Source: Pedobacter sp. Bi126
Lineage (GTDB): Bacteria; Bacteroidota; Bacteroidia; Sphingobacteriales; Sphingobacteriaceae
DNA: 64,000 nucleotides
Assembly: GCF_918698245.1 (NCBI RefSeq)
Contig: NZ_CAKKMS010000002.1
Location: 62,001-126,000 of the forward strand
Reading direction: 5' to 3'
Shown: in pieces, positions 56,054 to 63,635 of the stretch
Position numbering within the stretch: the stretch's first letter is position 1
Layout: every line of letters starts with the position of its first letter
Made by a program: the position numbers and the translations under genes
Notes under the pieces: model-generated
Seen by the model: the letters and a program-made list of their open reading frames with translations, nothing else
The model's database searches: none
What the model was told of the DNA's origin: nothing

Positions 56054-56197
56054 ATGCTAAAATTAAGCTTTATTATAGTCGTTTTATTAGTCTCAGGCAT
56101 ATGTTTGTCTGGCTGTGAGAAAAGAGCCTGTCCTGAAGGAATGCACGAGCTGCGTTTAAAAGATGGTACTACTATATGCGTTCCAAACAATTTATAG
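56054..56197 (+). CDS. Small putative lipoprotein (47 residues)
   Basis: A short frame from the ATG at 56054 to the TAG at 56197 begins MLKLSFIIVVLLVSG and has a plausible lipobox (CLSGC at about residues 17-21). The mature part is about 27 residues with two more Cys (RACPEG, TTICVPNN). It lies 14 bases after the preceding gene and may be co-transcribed. The clear signal sequence argues for a real gene, but the size leaves doubt. Confidence 0.5.
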   Translation: MLKLSFIIVVLLVSGICLSGCEKRACPEGMHELRLKDGTTICVPNNL

Positions 56198-56251
56198 TCT
56201 GTAATTTGTCAGTTCTCAAAACTCAAAACCAACAACTCCGAACAAATTTCC

Positions 56252-56259
56252 TATCTTTG
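56252..56259 (+). promoter_or_regulatory. TAnnTTTG -7 element of mtaB
   Basis: TATCTTTG matches the -7 consensus exactly and ends eight bases before the mtaB ATG, implying a very short leader. No -33 element at standard distance is seen. Confidence 0.55.
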
Positions 56260-56267
56260 CAGCCTCA

Positions 56268-57590
56268 ATGAAAAAGGTCGCATTTTATACATTAGGTTGT
56301 AAACTAAATTTCTCCGAAACATCAACTATTGGTCGGTTATTTACCGATGCGGGTTATGCTGTAGTAGACTTTCAGGATCAGGCCGATGTTTATGTGATTA
56401 ACACCTGCTCTGTTACGGAGCATGCCGATAAAAAATGCCGTAAAGTTGTTAAAGAAGCTTTAAAATATTCTCCTAATGCCTTTGTAACCATTGTAGGTTG
56501 CTATGCACAGTTAAAACCACAGGAAATTGCCGAAATAGAAGGTGTTGATATGGTTTTGGGTGCTGCAGAAAAATTCAGGATAGTAGAATATATTACCGAT
56601 TTAACCAAGCAACCGAAAACCCTTATTCATCAGCAAAATATAGAGAAAGTTAACCATAATTTTATTGCCTCTTATTCGATTGGCGACAGGACCCGTACTT
56701 TTTTGAAAGTACAGGATGGTTGCGATTATCCTTGTACATACTGTACCATTCCCTTAGCACGCGGTGCAAGTCGTAGCGATACCATTGAAAATGTGGTGAA
56801 CCGCGCAAAAATGATTGCAGATAGCGGTGTTAAAGAAATTGTTTTAACTGGTGTAAATCTTGGCGATTTCGGAATTAGAAACGGTCAGCGTGAAGATAAG
56901 TTTTTTGACCTTGTTAAGGCTTTAGATGAGGTAGAAGGAATTGAAAGAATCCGTATTTCATCTATTGAGCCAAATCTTTTGAGCAATGAGATCATTCAGT
57001 TTGTATCCACCTCGAAAAGGTTTGTTCCGCATTTTCATATTCCTTTACAATCGGGTTCTGATAAAATTTTAGGTTTAATGCGCCGACGTTACCGTACAGA
57101 TTTATATGTAGAACGTGTTGCCAAAATTAAGGAAGTAATGCCGAACTGTTGTATCGGCGTAGATGTAATTGTTGGTTTCCCTGGTGAAACTAAAGACGAT
57201 TTCTTAGATACCTATCAGTTTTTAAATCAGCTTGATATTTCTTATCTACACGTATTTACTTACTCTGAGCGCGAATTAACAGCTGCAGCCGAAATGAAAG
57301 GTGTTGTGGCGGGCAGCGAGCGTAATGAGCGTAGTAAAATGCTCCATATTTTATCTGATAAAAAACGTAGGGCTTTCTACGAATCTCAAATTGGCGCTGA
57401 AGCTGAAGTGCTTTTCGAGGCAGATCAGAAATCAGGTTACATGCATGGTTTTACTAAAAACTATGTAAAAGTACGTGCAAAATACGATCCGGTTATGGTA
57501 AATGAATTGAAAGCGGTTAAGCTTTTAGAAATTACTGCCGATGGAGAAGTAGAAGTAGCCGAACTGGAAACGATTCACGCGCATCATTAG
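56268..57590 (+). CDS. mtaB: tRNA threonylcarbamoyladenosine methylthiotransferase MtaB
   Basis: The 440-residue radical-SAM protein adds a methylthio group to t6A37 of tRNA, giving ms2t6A. The N-terminal UPF0004 domain has the three cluster cysteines C11 (TLGCKLN), C47 (NTCSVTE) and C78 (VGCYAQ). The radical-SAM motif CDYPCTYC (C152, C156, C159) binds the second cluster. ASRSDTIENVV, LTGVNLGDFG and FPGETKDDF follow, and a TRAM domain lies at the C-terminus. The N-terminal TLGCKLN pattern separates MtaB from MiaB and RimO. It is a single gene with a near-leaderless promoter. Confidence 0.96.
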   Translation: MKKVAFYTLGCKLNFSETSTIGRLFTDAGYAVVDFQDQADVYVINTCSVTEHADKKCRKVVKEALKYSPNAFVTIVGCYAQLKPQEIAEIEGVDMVLGAAEKFRIVEYITDLTKQPKTLIHQQNIEKVNHNFIASYSIGDRTRTFLKVQDGCDYPCTYCTIPLARGASRSDTIENVVNRAKMIADSGVKEIVLTGVNLGDFGIRNGQREDKFFDLVKALDEVEGIERIRISSIEPNLLSNEIIQFVSTSKRFVPHFHIPLQSGSDKILGLMRRRYRTDLYVERVAKIKEVMPNCCIGVDVIVGFPGETKDDFLDTYQFLNQLDISYLHVFTYSERELTAAAEMKGVVAGSERNERSKMLHILSDKKRRAFYESQIGAEAEVLFEADQKSGYMHGFTKNYVKVRAKYDPVMVNELKAVKLLEITADGEVEVAELETIHAHH

Positions 57591-57655
57591 TTTAGTCCCG
57601 AGTCATTGGACGGAAGTCTTGAGTCAAAATTTATATTTTCACATTTCCTCGATTA

Positions 57656-57683
57656 GTCATCCTGAGCGTAGTCGAAGGACCTT
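57656..57683. repeat. REP-like element
   Basis: GTCATCCTGAGCGTAGTCGA (57656-57675) followed by AGGACCTT is one end of the repeat family also seen at 35430, 42277 and 59986. It lies in the 394-base gap between mtaB and lgt, which holds no gene. Confidence 0.5.
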
Positions 57684-57893
57684 AAATATGGAAAATTATA
57701 AGATAGATAATGGAATTGATATTGATTGATCAAAGAAAATTCCCTAAGAACTAATGTAATAAGTTAACTAAACCTGATCGCAGCGAACACAGAGTAGCGT
57801 GGAGAGCAGGGCTGTACTAACCGATGAAATATAGAACCACTCTTTTCCAAAAAAAAATAGATTTTTATACGCTTTTTCGGCCTTTCAACCAAG

Positions 57894-57957
57894 AGCTTTG
57901 GTCTTTCTCCTTTAGTCTTTAAGCTTTCCGCTTTAATCTTTCAGCTTTGGTCTTTCT
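57894..57957. repeat. Degenerate CTTT-rich tandem repeat before lgt
   Basis: AGCTTTGGTCTTTCT occurs at 57894-57908 and again at 57943-57957. Variants (AGTCTTTA, AGCTTTCCGCTTTA, ATCTTTC) fill the interval. The array ends 27 bases before the lgt start, so unit number could affect the lgt leader. Confidence 0.55.
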
Positions 57958-57984
57958 TTCCTATCTTCGCAACAAATTATTTGT

Positions 57985-59133
57985 ATGTTTCCTACCGTTT
58001 CACATTTTTTAGAATACTTGTTCGGCATTAATTTACCGCTTCCATTTAATACTTTCGGTGTTTTTGTAGCACTGGCGTTTGTTGCTGGTTACTGGGCTTT
58101 CACCAAAGAGCTTAAGCGTAAGGAAGCATTAGGTATACTCCACCCAATTAAAAAGACAATTGTGGTTGGCAAACCTGCTACTACATCAGAGTTGATCATG
58201 AATGGCCTTTTCGGTTTCGTTATTGGTTATAAACTGGTTTATGCGTTGTTAAACTACAAGCTTTTTGTAAATGATGCACAGTCGATCTTAATGTCGACCA
58301 GAGGAAATATAATTGGCGGGTTGTTTTTCGCCGGTTTGTTTGCTTACTGGGATTATACTGAAAAGAATAAACATAAATTAGATAAGCCAAAAGAAACACA
58401 GGTAACCATCCACCCATACCAAACCATGAGTAACCTGATTGTTTGGGCGGCTATATGGGGCTTTTTAGGGGCAAAGTTTTTCGATAACCTAGAGTATTGG
58501 GATGATTTTGTTCAACACCCTATAGAACGCTTATTATCGTTTAGTGGTTTAACCTTTTATGGTGGTTTAATTTGCGGCGGTGCGGCTGTATTAATTATTG
58601 CTAAAAGAAATGGTATTAAACCGCTCCATATGCTTGATGTAGGCGGGCCGGGAATGATGCTGGCTTATGCGGTAGGCCGTATTGGTTGCCATTTGGCCGG
58701 CGATGGCGACTGGGGTATCCCAAATCATAATCCAAAGCCATTTTCCTGGTTGCCAGATTGGTTGTGGTCTTACAAATACCCGAATAATGTAGTAGGCGAA
58801 GGCATTCCAATTCCTGGTTGTACTGGTAAATTTTGTAATGAACTGGCTCAAGGGGTGTACCCAACGCCAATTTATGAAGTAATTATCTGTTTAATTCTTT
58901 TTGCCTTTTTATGGAAAATTAGAGATAAAATAAAAGCACCTGGTTTAATGTTTGGTATTTACATGATTTTGAACGGTATTGAACGTTTCTGTATCGAATT
59001 AATCCGCGTAAACTCAAAATACCATGTTTTTGGTTTGTCTTTTACCCAGGCAGAAATGATTTCTACTTTTCTTGTTGTTGGCGGCATTGCATTAAGTGTT
59101 TATGCTTTAAGGAATAGGAATCAACTGTCTTAA
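57985..59133 (+). CDS. lgt: Prolipoprotein diacylglyceryl transferase
   Basis: The 382-residue inner-membrane protein transfers diacylglycerol to the lipobox Cys of prolipoproteins, such as the many SusD and small lipoproteins in this window. Signatures: FYGGLICGGAAVLIIAKRNG, MLAYAVGRIGCHLAGDGDWG (the family's Arg-Gly core, with Cys-His where Asn-Phe is usual), and VYPTPIYEVIICLILFAFLW, followed by NGIERFCIELIRVN. It is longer than Escherichia coli Lgt because of cytoplasmic inserts (residues 45-60 and about 125-140), a usual Bacteroidota trait. The next gene follows after 56 bases. Confidence 0.95.
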   Translation: MFPTVSHFLEYLFGINLPLPFNTFGVFVALAFVAGYWAFTKELKRKEALGILHPIKKTIVVGKPATTSELIMNGLFGFVIGYKLVYALLNYKLFVNDAQSILMSTRGNIIGGLFFAGLFAYWDYTEKNKHKLDKPKETQVTIHPYQTMSNLIVWAAIWGFLGAKFFDNLEYWDDFVQHPIERLLSFSGLTFYGGLICGGAAVLIIAKRNGIKPLHMLDVGGPGMMLAYAVGRIGCHLAGDGDWGIPNHNPKPFSWLPDWLWSYKYPNNVVGEGIPIPGCTGKFCNELAQGVYPTPIYEVIICLILFAFLWKIRDKIKAPGLMFGIYMILNGIERFCIELIRVNSKYHVFGLSFTQAEMISTFLVVGGIALSVYALRNRNQLS

Positions 59134-59189
59134 TGTTCTATAAGTTTATTCATCATCAAATAAACGCCTCGTTTTACTATTAAATAGTT

Positions 59190-59978
59190 ATGAATTACGA
59201 ATTACTGTGTACAAAAGTAATATCGATTGTAAGGCTTACGGGAAATTTTATCCGCAAAGAAGCAATGCAGTTTGATGTTCAAAAAATAGAATACAAAGGA
59301 TTAAATGACATGGTTTCTTATGTTGATAAAACAGCAGAGCAGAAACTGGTTCAAAATCTCGAAAAATTAATTCCCGATGCAGGTTTCATAACCGAAGAGA
59401 AAACCATTAACCGTACAGGTAAGACCTATACCTGGATAATTGATCCATTGGATGGTACAACGAATTTTATTCATGGCATTCCTGCTTATGGCATAAGCGT
59501 AGCGCTTTATGAAGATGGATTAGCTGTTATAGGCGTAGTTTACGAGTTAAATAGGGGAGAAATGTTTTATTCGTATAAGGGCGGACCAGCCCTTATGAAT
59601 AAGAAAGAAATTAAAGTTTCTACTAATCCTGATCTAAAATCGAGTTTATTGGCAACAGGTTTTCCATATTATCAGTTTGATAAACAGCCTCAATATTTAA
59701 AATTATTGACCGAAATGATGCAGAAAAGCCACGGGGTACGTAGAATTGGTGCAGCAGCAATAGATCTTGTATATACAGCCTGTGGACGTTTCGATGCTTT
59801 TTTTGAATACAATCTGCAGCAATGGGATTTTGCAGCCGGATGCTTTATTGTGCAGCAGGCAGGAGGAGAAGTGTACGATTTCTCAGGTGGAAATAATTAC
59901 TTTGAAAAAAGAGAGATATTGGCTACCAATGGTAAACTTACGGCTGAAATGTTAACTGCGATTAAGCAGTATTTTTAA
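59190..59978 (+). CDS. Inositol monophosphatase-family phosphatase
   Basis: The 262-residue protein has the family's metal-binding motifs: EEKT (about 70-73), IDPLDGTTNFIHGIPAYGISVAL (about 84-106) and QWDFAAGCFIVQQAGGEVYDFSGG (about 212-235). Known members dephosphorylate inositol phosphate, histidinol phosphate or 3'-phosphoadenosine compounds; the closest named bacterial type is SuhB. The exact substrate is not assigned. It converges on nfu-type gene, with a repeat element and a shared terminator between them. Confidence 0.93.
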   Translation: MNYELLCTKVISIVRLTGNFIRKEAMQFDVQKIEYKGLNDMVSYVDKTAEQKLVQNLEKLIPDAGFITEEKTINRTGKTYTWIIDPLDGTTNFIHGIPAYGISVALYEDGLAVIGVVYELNRGEMFYSYKGGPALMNKKEIKVSTNPDLKSSLLATGFPYYQFDKQPQYLKLLTEMMQKSHGVRRIGAAAIDLVYTACGRFDAFFEYNLQQWDFAAGCFIVQQAGGEVYDFSGGNNYFEKREILATNGKLTAEMLTAIKQYF

Positions 59979-59985
59979 GCTATTC

Positions 59986-60070
59986 GTCATGCTGAATTTA
60001 TTTCAGCATCTTAAAGACCCTGACCTGTAGCGAAGCGGAAAGCTACGCAGTAAAATAAATTCAGGGTGAC
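59986..60070. repeat. REP/BIME-like palindromic element
   Basis: Nested inverted repeats: TGAATTTATTT (59993-60003) pairs with AAATAAATTCA (60053-60063), ATGCTGAA (59989-59996) with TTCAGCAT (60002-60009), and GTAGC (60027-60031) with GCTAC (60042-60046). The ends are GTCA and TGAC. It is the most complete copy of the repeat family in the window and lies between convergent genes. Confidence 0.7.
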
Positions 60071-60086
60071 GACTCGTTTGCAACAA

Positions 60087-60116
60087 AAAAGGTCCCGATT
60101 CTCATCGGGACCTTTT
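60087..60116. terminator. Bidirectional terminator
   Basis: AAAAGGTCCCGAT (60087-60099) and ATCGGGACCTTTT (60104-60116) form a perfect 13-bp stem with a 4-base loop. A and T runs on both sides let it serve both convergent genes. Confidence 0.93.
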
Positions 60117-60146
60117 CACTATATGTACTATGAAAAATGCACAATT

Positions 60147-60698
60147 TTAAAGCGCTTCAGAAACAACTTCTGTAACTTCTGGTACCATTCTCTGTAATAA
60201 GTTCTGGATACCAGATTTAAGCGTAATGGTAGAAGATGGACAACCGCTGCAAGAACCGCGTAATTCTACAGTAACCACGCCTTCATCGAAAGATTTGTAT
60301 GTAATTGCACCACCATCCTGTTCAACAGCCGGGCGTACATAATCATGCAGAATCTGCTGAATTTTAATTTCGGTTTCTGTACCCTCAAATGCAGGAGCTT
60401 CTTCTGTAGTTGCTTCTTTAATTTTTAATTCAGATTCTACAGCTCCCTTAACAAATTCTTTTAAAATAGCCTCAATATCAGCCCATTCTGCATCATCTGT
60501 TTTGGTAATGGTAACAAAATTGCTGGCGAAAAAAACGCCAGAAACAAAGTTGAACTTAAATAACTCTTTAGCAAAAGGCGAGTGTTCTGCACTTTCTTTA
60601 GTTGCAAAATCCTCACTGCCATTTATTAACAGCTTGTTTACCATGAATTTCATGGTAGCTGGATTTGGAGTCTGTTCTGTATATACGTTAATCGTCAT
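60147..60698 (-). CDS. Nfu-type iron-sulfur cluster scaffold protein
   Basis: The 183-residue protein has an N-terminal Nfu_N domain (about 3-88: VYTEQTPNPATMKFMVNK, LFKFNFVSGVFFASNFVTITK) and a C-terminal NifU-like domain (about 112-180) with the cluster-binding CSGC (C150, C153) in VELRGSCSGCPSSTITLKSGI. Known Nfu proteins carry 4Fe-4S clusters to target enzymes. A charged linker (about 90-110) joins the domains. It lies 87 bases after purB, in the same orientation. Confidence 0.95.
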   Translation of the reverse strand: MTINVYTEQTPNPATMKFMVNKLLINGSEDFATKESAEHSPFAKELFKFNFVSGVFFASNFVTITKTDDAEWADIEAILKEFVKGAVESELKIKEATTEEAPAFEGTETEIKIQQILHDYVRPAVEQDGGAITYKSFDEGVVTVELRGSCSGCPSSTITLKSGIQNLLQRMVPEVTEVVSEAL

Positions 60699-60785
60699 GT
60701 CTTAATCAATTTGAATAAACAAAATTAACAATTACTCACTAATAAAACCTTTGTTAGCTGTCTGCTTAACGTCAATTTAATTTGA

Positions 60786-62132
60786 CTAGAAAACGCCAGT
60801 ATAATTAAAAGGTGTAATCGTTCTCAATTGCACTTTAACAGTTTCAGAAACGGCTAAACCTTCAATAAACTCAGCAATACTTGCAGCATTGATTTTTGAA
60901 TTTGTTCTGGTTAATTCTTTCAAGGCTTCGTAAGGGTTAGGGTAGTTCTCTCTTCTTAAAACCGTTTGAATAGCCTCGGCAACAACTGCCCAGTTTTCGT
61001 CCAAATCGGCATGTAAAGCAGCTTCATTTAATAAAATCTTATTTAATCCGCGTAGTGTAGAATTAATAGCAATTAAGGTATGCCCAAATGGAACGCCTAC
61101 ATTTCTTAAAACAGTAGAGTCGGTTAAGTCTCTCTGTAAGCGTGAAATTGGCAATTTAGCAGCGAAAAACTCGAACAAAGCATTGGCAATTCCTGCATTT
61201 CCCTCAGCATTTTCGAAATCGATAGGGTTAACCTTATGTGGCATAGCCGACGAACCGATTTCTCCGGCTTTGATTTTCTGTTTAAAATAGTTTTTAGAAA
61301 TATATGTCCAGATATCTCTGTCCAAATCTATAATAATGTTGTTTATGCGTTTTAAAGCATCACATTGAGCAGCAAATTGATCGTAATGTTCAATTTGTGT
61401 AGTATGTTGTGCACGTGTTAAGCCCAAAGTCTCGTTAACAAACTGGTTAGAGAAATTAACCCAGTTTACTGTAGGGTAAGCAATATGGTGTGCATTGAAG
61501 TTTCCGGTAGCGCCACCAAATTTTGCACTATTAGGGATGTTTTTTAAACTTTCTACCTGAATAGCCAAGCGTTCGGCGAAAACCAAAAACTCTTTGCCTA
61601 ATTTGGTAGGAGAGGCCGGCTGGCCATGTGTATGTGCCAACATCGGAATATCTTTCCACTCTGTAGCCAGGGCATTTATCTTTTCAATCAGCGTATTAAT
61701 TGCTGGATAATAACTTTCATTCAATGCTAATTTAATAGAATAAGGAATGGCAGTATTATTAATATCTTGAGAGGTTAACCCGAAGTGGATAAACTCTTTA
61801 TAGTGCTGAAGTGATAACGCATCGAATTTACTTTTGATAAAATATTCAACAGCTTTAACATCGTGGTTGGTTACTTTTTCAGTTTCCTTAATTTCTAAGG
61901 CATCAACTTCTGAGAAATTTTCGTGGATTTTGCGCAATTGGGCATAAAGATTTTTATCAAAATTTTCTAAGCCAGGCAAGTTGATTTCGCAAAGTGCGAT
62001 AAAATATTCGATTTCTACAAAAACACGGTATTTGATTAAGGCTTCTTCAGAAAAGTAAGCAGCTAAACTTTCGGTTGTTTTTCTGTAACGGCCATCAACT
62101 GGTGAAATAGCTTGTAGTGATGTTAAATTCAT
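60786..62132 (-). CDS. purB: Adenylosuccinate lyase
   Basis: The 448-residue protein catalyses two fumarate-releasing steps of purine synthesis. Features: SPVDGRYRKTTESL (long-form PurB type as in E. coli), LTSQDINNTA (120-129), AHTHGQPASPTKLGKE with H169 as the catalytic base, and the fumarase/lyase signature GSSAMPHKVNPIDFENAEGN (293-312) with its active Ser. The upstream minus-strand sequence has a perfect -7 element TAAATTTG (62162-62155), 22 bases before the ATG. Length is normal. Confidence 0.98.
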   Translation of the reverse strand: MNLTSLQAISPVDGRYRKTTESLAAYFSEEALIKYRVFVEIEYFIALCEINLPGLENFDKNLYAQLRKIHENFSEVDALEIKETEKVTNHDVKAVEYFIKSKFDALSLQHYKEFIHFGLTSQDINNTAIPYSIKLALNESYYPAINTLIEKINALATEWKDIPMLAHTHGQPASPTKLGKEFLVFAERLAIQVESLKNIPNSAKFGGATGNFNAHHIAYPTVNWVNFSNQFVNETLGLTRAQHTTQIEHYDQFAAQCDALKRINNIIIDLDRDIWTYISKNYFKQKIKAGEIGSSAMPHKVNPIDFENAEGNAGIANALFEFFAAKLPISRLQRDLTDSTVLRNVGVPFGHTLIAINSTLRGLNKILLNEAALHADLDENWAVVAEAIQTVLRRENYPNPYEALKELTRTNSKINAASIAEFIEGLAVSETVKVQLRTITPFNYTGVF

Positions 62133-62213
62133 TATGCGGATTATATTTTTGCCGCAAATTTACTACAATTGATGGATTTTAAGGTCTTGATTCCTAGAAA
62201 TTAATATAAAATA

Positions 62214-62244
62214 AAAAAGGCCTTAGAATTTCCAAGGCCTTTTT
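62214..62244 (-). terminator. Terminator of lipoprotein gene 1
   Basis: AAAAAGGCCTT (62214-62224) and AAGGCCTTTTT (62234-62244) form a perfect 11-bp stem with a 9-base loop. On the minus strand it lies 17 bases after the stop codon. Confidence 0.9.
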
Positions 62245-62260
62245 GCAGTAATAGCTAAAA

Positions 62261-62458
62261 CTATTTTTTAGTTGTGTCTTTTACTGTAGTGTCTTTAACG
62301 GTTGTATCTTTCACTGTAGTATCTTTTACAGTAGTATCTACTACTGTAGAATCAACTTTAGATGAATCAGTTGCGCCATCTTTTTTTTCTGATTTACAAG
62401 CAACAACGGATAGGGATAAAGCTAGAGCTAAAAAGCCCATTTTGAATGCATTTTTCAT
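62261..62458 (-). CDS. Thr/Val/Asp/Lys-rich small lipoprotein, array copy 1
   Basis: The 65-residue protein starts MKNAFKMGFLALALS and has a lipobox SVVAC at about residue 21. After a short charged stretch the tail is almost pure VKDTT repeats (four in a row, ending DTTKK), predicted to be disordered. It is a paralogue of the next three genes but has diverged most: it lacks the STIVTD segment and ends differently. Its upstream region has only a weak form (GGATTAA) of the GGGTTAC promoter motif. It has its own terminator. The function is unknown; a periplasmic or surface spacer is possible. Confidence 0.8.
   Translation of the reverse strand: MKNAFKMGFLALALSLSVVACKSEKKDGATDSSKVDSTVVDTTVKDTTVKDTTVKDTTVKDTTKK
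62274..62348 (-). repeat. Five 15-base tandem units inside lipoprotein gene 1
   Basis: Units at 62274-62288, 62289-62303, 62304-62318, 62319-62333 and 62334-62348 encode the repeated five-residue (V)KDTT / VVDTT tail. Third-base differences between units show they are not recent identical copies. Confidence 0.8.
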
Positions 62459-62541
62459 TTTTTTTAATTTGTTTGGTTTTGAAAATTAATTAATTACTAA
62501 TTTATGCAAAAAAGACAAGAATTAATCCTGTTTTATTAAAT

Positions 62542-62578
62542 AAAAAAAGGTCGCGATATAAAAACACGACCTTTTTTT
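62542..62578 (-). terminator. Terminator of lipoprotein gene 2
   Basis: AAAAAAAGGTCG (62542-62553) and CGACCTTTTTTT (62567-62578) form a perfect 12-bp stem with a 13-base loop, 19 bases after the stop on the minus strand. Confidence 0.9.
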
Positions 62579-62597
62579 GTGTTATTTAGTAAAATAA

Positions 62598-62819
62598 CTA
62601 GTGTTTTACTTCTTCTTTTGTAGTAGTAGCTTTAACTGTAGTGTCTTTTACAGTAGAATCTTTAACTGTAGTATCAACAGCAGTTGTATCAGTAACAATA
62701 GTTGATGAATCTGTAACTGTTGTGTCAGCACCATCAGCTTTTTTACCTGATTCGCCGCAAGCAGCAACTGTTAAAGATAGAGCTAGGGCTAAAAAGCCTA
62801 ATTTGAATGCATTTTTCAT
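62598..62819 (-). CDS. Thr/Val/Asp/Lys-rich small lipoprotein, array copy 2
   Basis: The start is the ATG ending at 62819 (MKNAFKLGFLALALS), giving 73 residues. A longer frame from 62924 would run through the terminator and promoter and is rejected. The lipobox is TVAAC. The mature part is GESGKKADGADTTVTDSS, then STIVTDTTAVDTTVKD-type repeats and the ending EEVKH. It shares signal, tail composition and C-terminus with copies 3 and 4. It has its own GGGTTAC-16-CATTAATA promoter motif and terminator. Confidence 0.82.
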   Translation of the reverse strand: MKNAFKLGFLALALSLTVAACGESGKKADGADTTVTDSSTIVTDTTAVDTTVKDSTVKDTTVKATTTKEEVKH

Positions 62820-62848
62820 TTTGATATCTGTTTTAGGGTTACTATTAC

Positions 62849-62879
62849 TATTAATGCCTAAAATGTTAAAAGGTAACCC
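62849..62879 (-). promoter_or_regulatory. Putative alternative-sigma promoter of lipoprotein gene 2
   Basis: On the minus strand GGGTTAC (62879-62873), 16 bases, CATTAATA (62856-62849), with 29 bases to the ATG. The same two elements with the same spacing precede copies 3 and 4 and the sigma gene. Confidence 0.7.
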
Positions 62880-62898
62880 GTTTTTTCTGATAAAATAA

Positions 62899-62932
62899 AA
62901 AAGCCTTTGAAAAATGAATTTCAAAGGCTTTT
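62899..62932 (-). terminator. Terminator of lipoprotein gene 3
   Basis: AAAAGCCTTTGAAA (62899-62912) and TTTCAAAGGCTTTT (62919-62932) form a perfect 14-bp stem with a 6-base loop, 18 bases after the stop on the minus strand. Confidence 0.9.
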
Positions 62933-62949
62933 CTTATAAGTAAGTTAGA

Positions 62950-63168
62950 CTAGTGTTTAACTTCAGTTTTTTCAGTAGTAGTTTTTACAGTAGTATCTTT
63001 TACTGTAGAATCTTTCACTGTAGTATCTTTTGCAGTAGTATCAGTAACGATAGTTGAAGAATCTGTAGCTGTTGTATCAGTACCTTCTGCTTTTTTTTCT
63101 GAGTTACAAGCAACAACTGATAAAGATAAAGCTAAAGCTAAAAAGCCTAATTTGAATGCATTTTTCAT
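62950..63168 (-). CDS. Thr/Val/Asp/Lys-rich small lipoprotein, array copy 3
   Basis: The 72-residue protein starts MKNAFKLGFLALALS with lipobox SVVAC, then NSEKKAEGTDTTATDSS and STIVTDTTAKDTTVKD-type repeats, ending TEKTEVKH. It is nearly identical to copy 4 over the signal peptide and first half of the mature part, suggesting recent duplication or gene conversion. The terminator and the leader differ from those of copy 4, so the duplicated unit was mainly the coding region. The promoter motif GGGTTAC-16-TATTAACA lies upstream. Confidence 0.82.
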   Translation of the reverse strand: MKNAFKLGFLALALSLSVVACNSEKKAEGTDTTATDSSTIVTDTTAKDTTVKDSTVKDTTVKTTTEKTEVKH

Positions 63169-63202
63169 TTTTGAGTATTTTTAAGTAATTAATTAATTTA
63201 CC

Positions 63203-63233
63203 TGTTAATACCACTTATTTAAAAAGGTAACCC
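63203..63233 (-). promoter_or_regulatory. Putative alternative-sigma promoter of lipoprotein gene 3
   Basis: On the minus strand GGGTTAC (63233-63227), 16 bases, TATTAACA (63210-63203), with 34 bases to the ATG. Confidence 0.7.
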
Positions 63234-63262
63234 AAAAAAATAAAAAAAAAGTAAAAAAAAAT

Positions 63263-63298
63263 AAAAAAGGCTCCCGATTTACATCAGGAGCCTTTTTT
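63263..63298 (-). terminator. Terminator of lipoprotein gene 4
   Basis: AAAAAAGGCTCC (63263-63274) and GGAGCCTTTTTT (63287-63298) form a perfect 12-bp stem; the inner bases can extend it past one mismatch. It lies 16 bases after the stop on the minus strand. Confidence 0.9.
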
Positions 63299-63314
63299 TA
63301 TGAGTAAAGTTAGA

Positions 63315-63536
63315 CTAGTGTTTAACTTCTTCTGTAGTAGTTGTAGTAGCTTTTACAGTTGTATCTTTTACTGTAGAATCTTTCACTGTAGTATCTTTTG
63401 CAGTAGTATCAGTAACGATAGTAGAAGAATCAGTTAAAGTAGTATCAGCACCTTCAGCTTTTTTTTCTGAGTTACAAGCAACAACTGATAAAGATAAAGC
63501 TAAAGCTAAAAAGCCTAATTTGAATGCATTTTTCAT
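63315..63536 (-). CDS. Thr/Val/Asp/Lys-rich small lipoprotein, array copy 4
   Basis: The 73-residue protein starts MKNAFKLGFLALALS with lipobox SVVAC, then NSEKKAEGADTTLTDSS, STIVTDTTAKDTTVKD-type repeats and the ending TTEEVKH. It is the array member closest to the sigma-factor gene and is transcribed away from it. Its upstream region carries both the GGGTTAC-16-CATTAATA motif and a possible housekeeping promoter (TTTG, 21 bases, TACCTTTG at 63583-63576). Function is unknown. Confidence 0.82.
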   Translation of the reverse strand: MKNAFKLGFLALALSLSVVACNSEKKAEGADTTLTDSSTIVTDTTAKDTTVKDSTVKDTTVKATTTTTEEVKH

Positions 63537-63564
63537 TTTTGAATTTTTTAAGTAATTAATTTCT

Positions 63565-63595
63565 TATTAATGCCGCAAAGGTAAAAAGGTAACCC
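63565..63595 (-). promoter_or_regulatory. Putative alternative-sigma promoter of lipoprotein gene 4
   Basis: On the minus strand GGGTTAC (63595-63589), 16 bases, CATTAATA (63572-63565), with 28 bases to the ATG. A TAnnTTTG element (63583-63576) lies inside the spacer, so two sigma factors could use this region. Confidence 0.7.
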
Positions 63596-63635
63596 GATAA
63601 TTTACAAAAAAGTTAAAATATTTTTTTTGAGGTTT

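Noticed and set aside
62274..62489. Plus-strand open frames opposite the lipoprotein genes
   Set aside because: They are mirror images of the 15-base repeats on the coding strand; signal peptides and terminators fit only the minus strand.
62836..62842. Plus-strand GGGTTAC in the leader of lipoprotein copy 2
   Set aside because: No -10-like partner at 16-17 bases and no plus-strand gene; it forms only a loose inverted repeat with the minus-strand motif.
62820..62924. N-terminal extension of lipoprotein copy 2
   Set aside because: The extension would read through a perfect terminator and the promoter motif, and the other three copies start at the equivalent MKNAFK.
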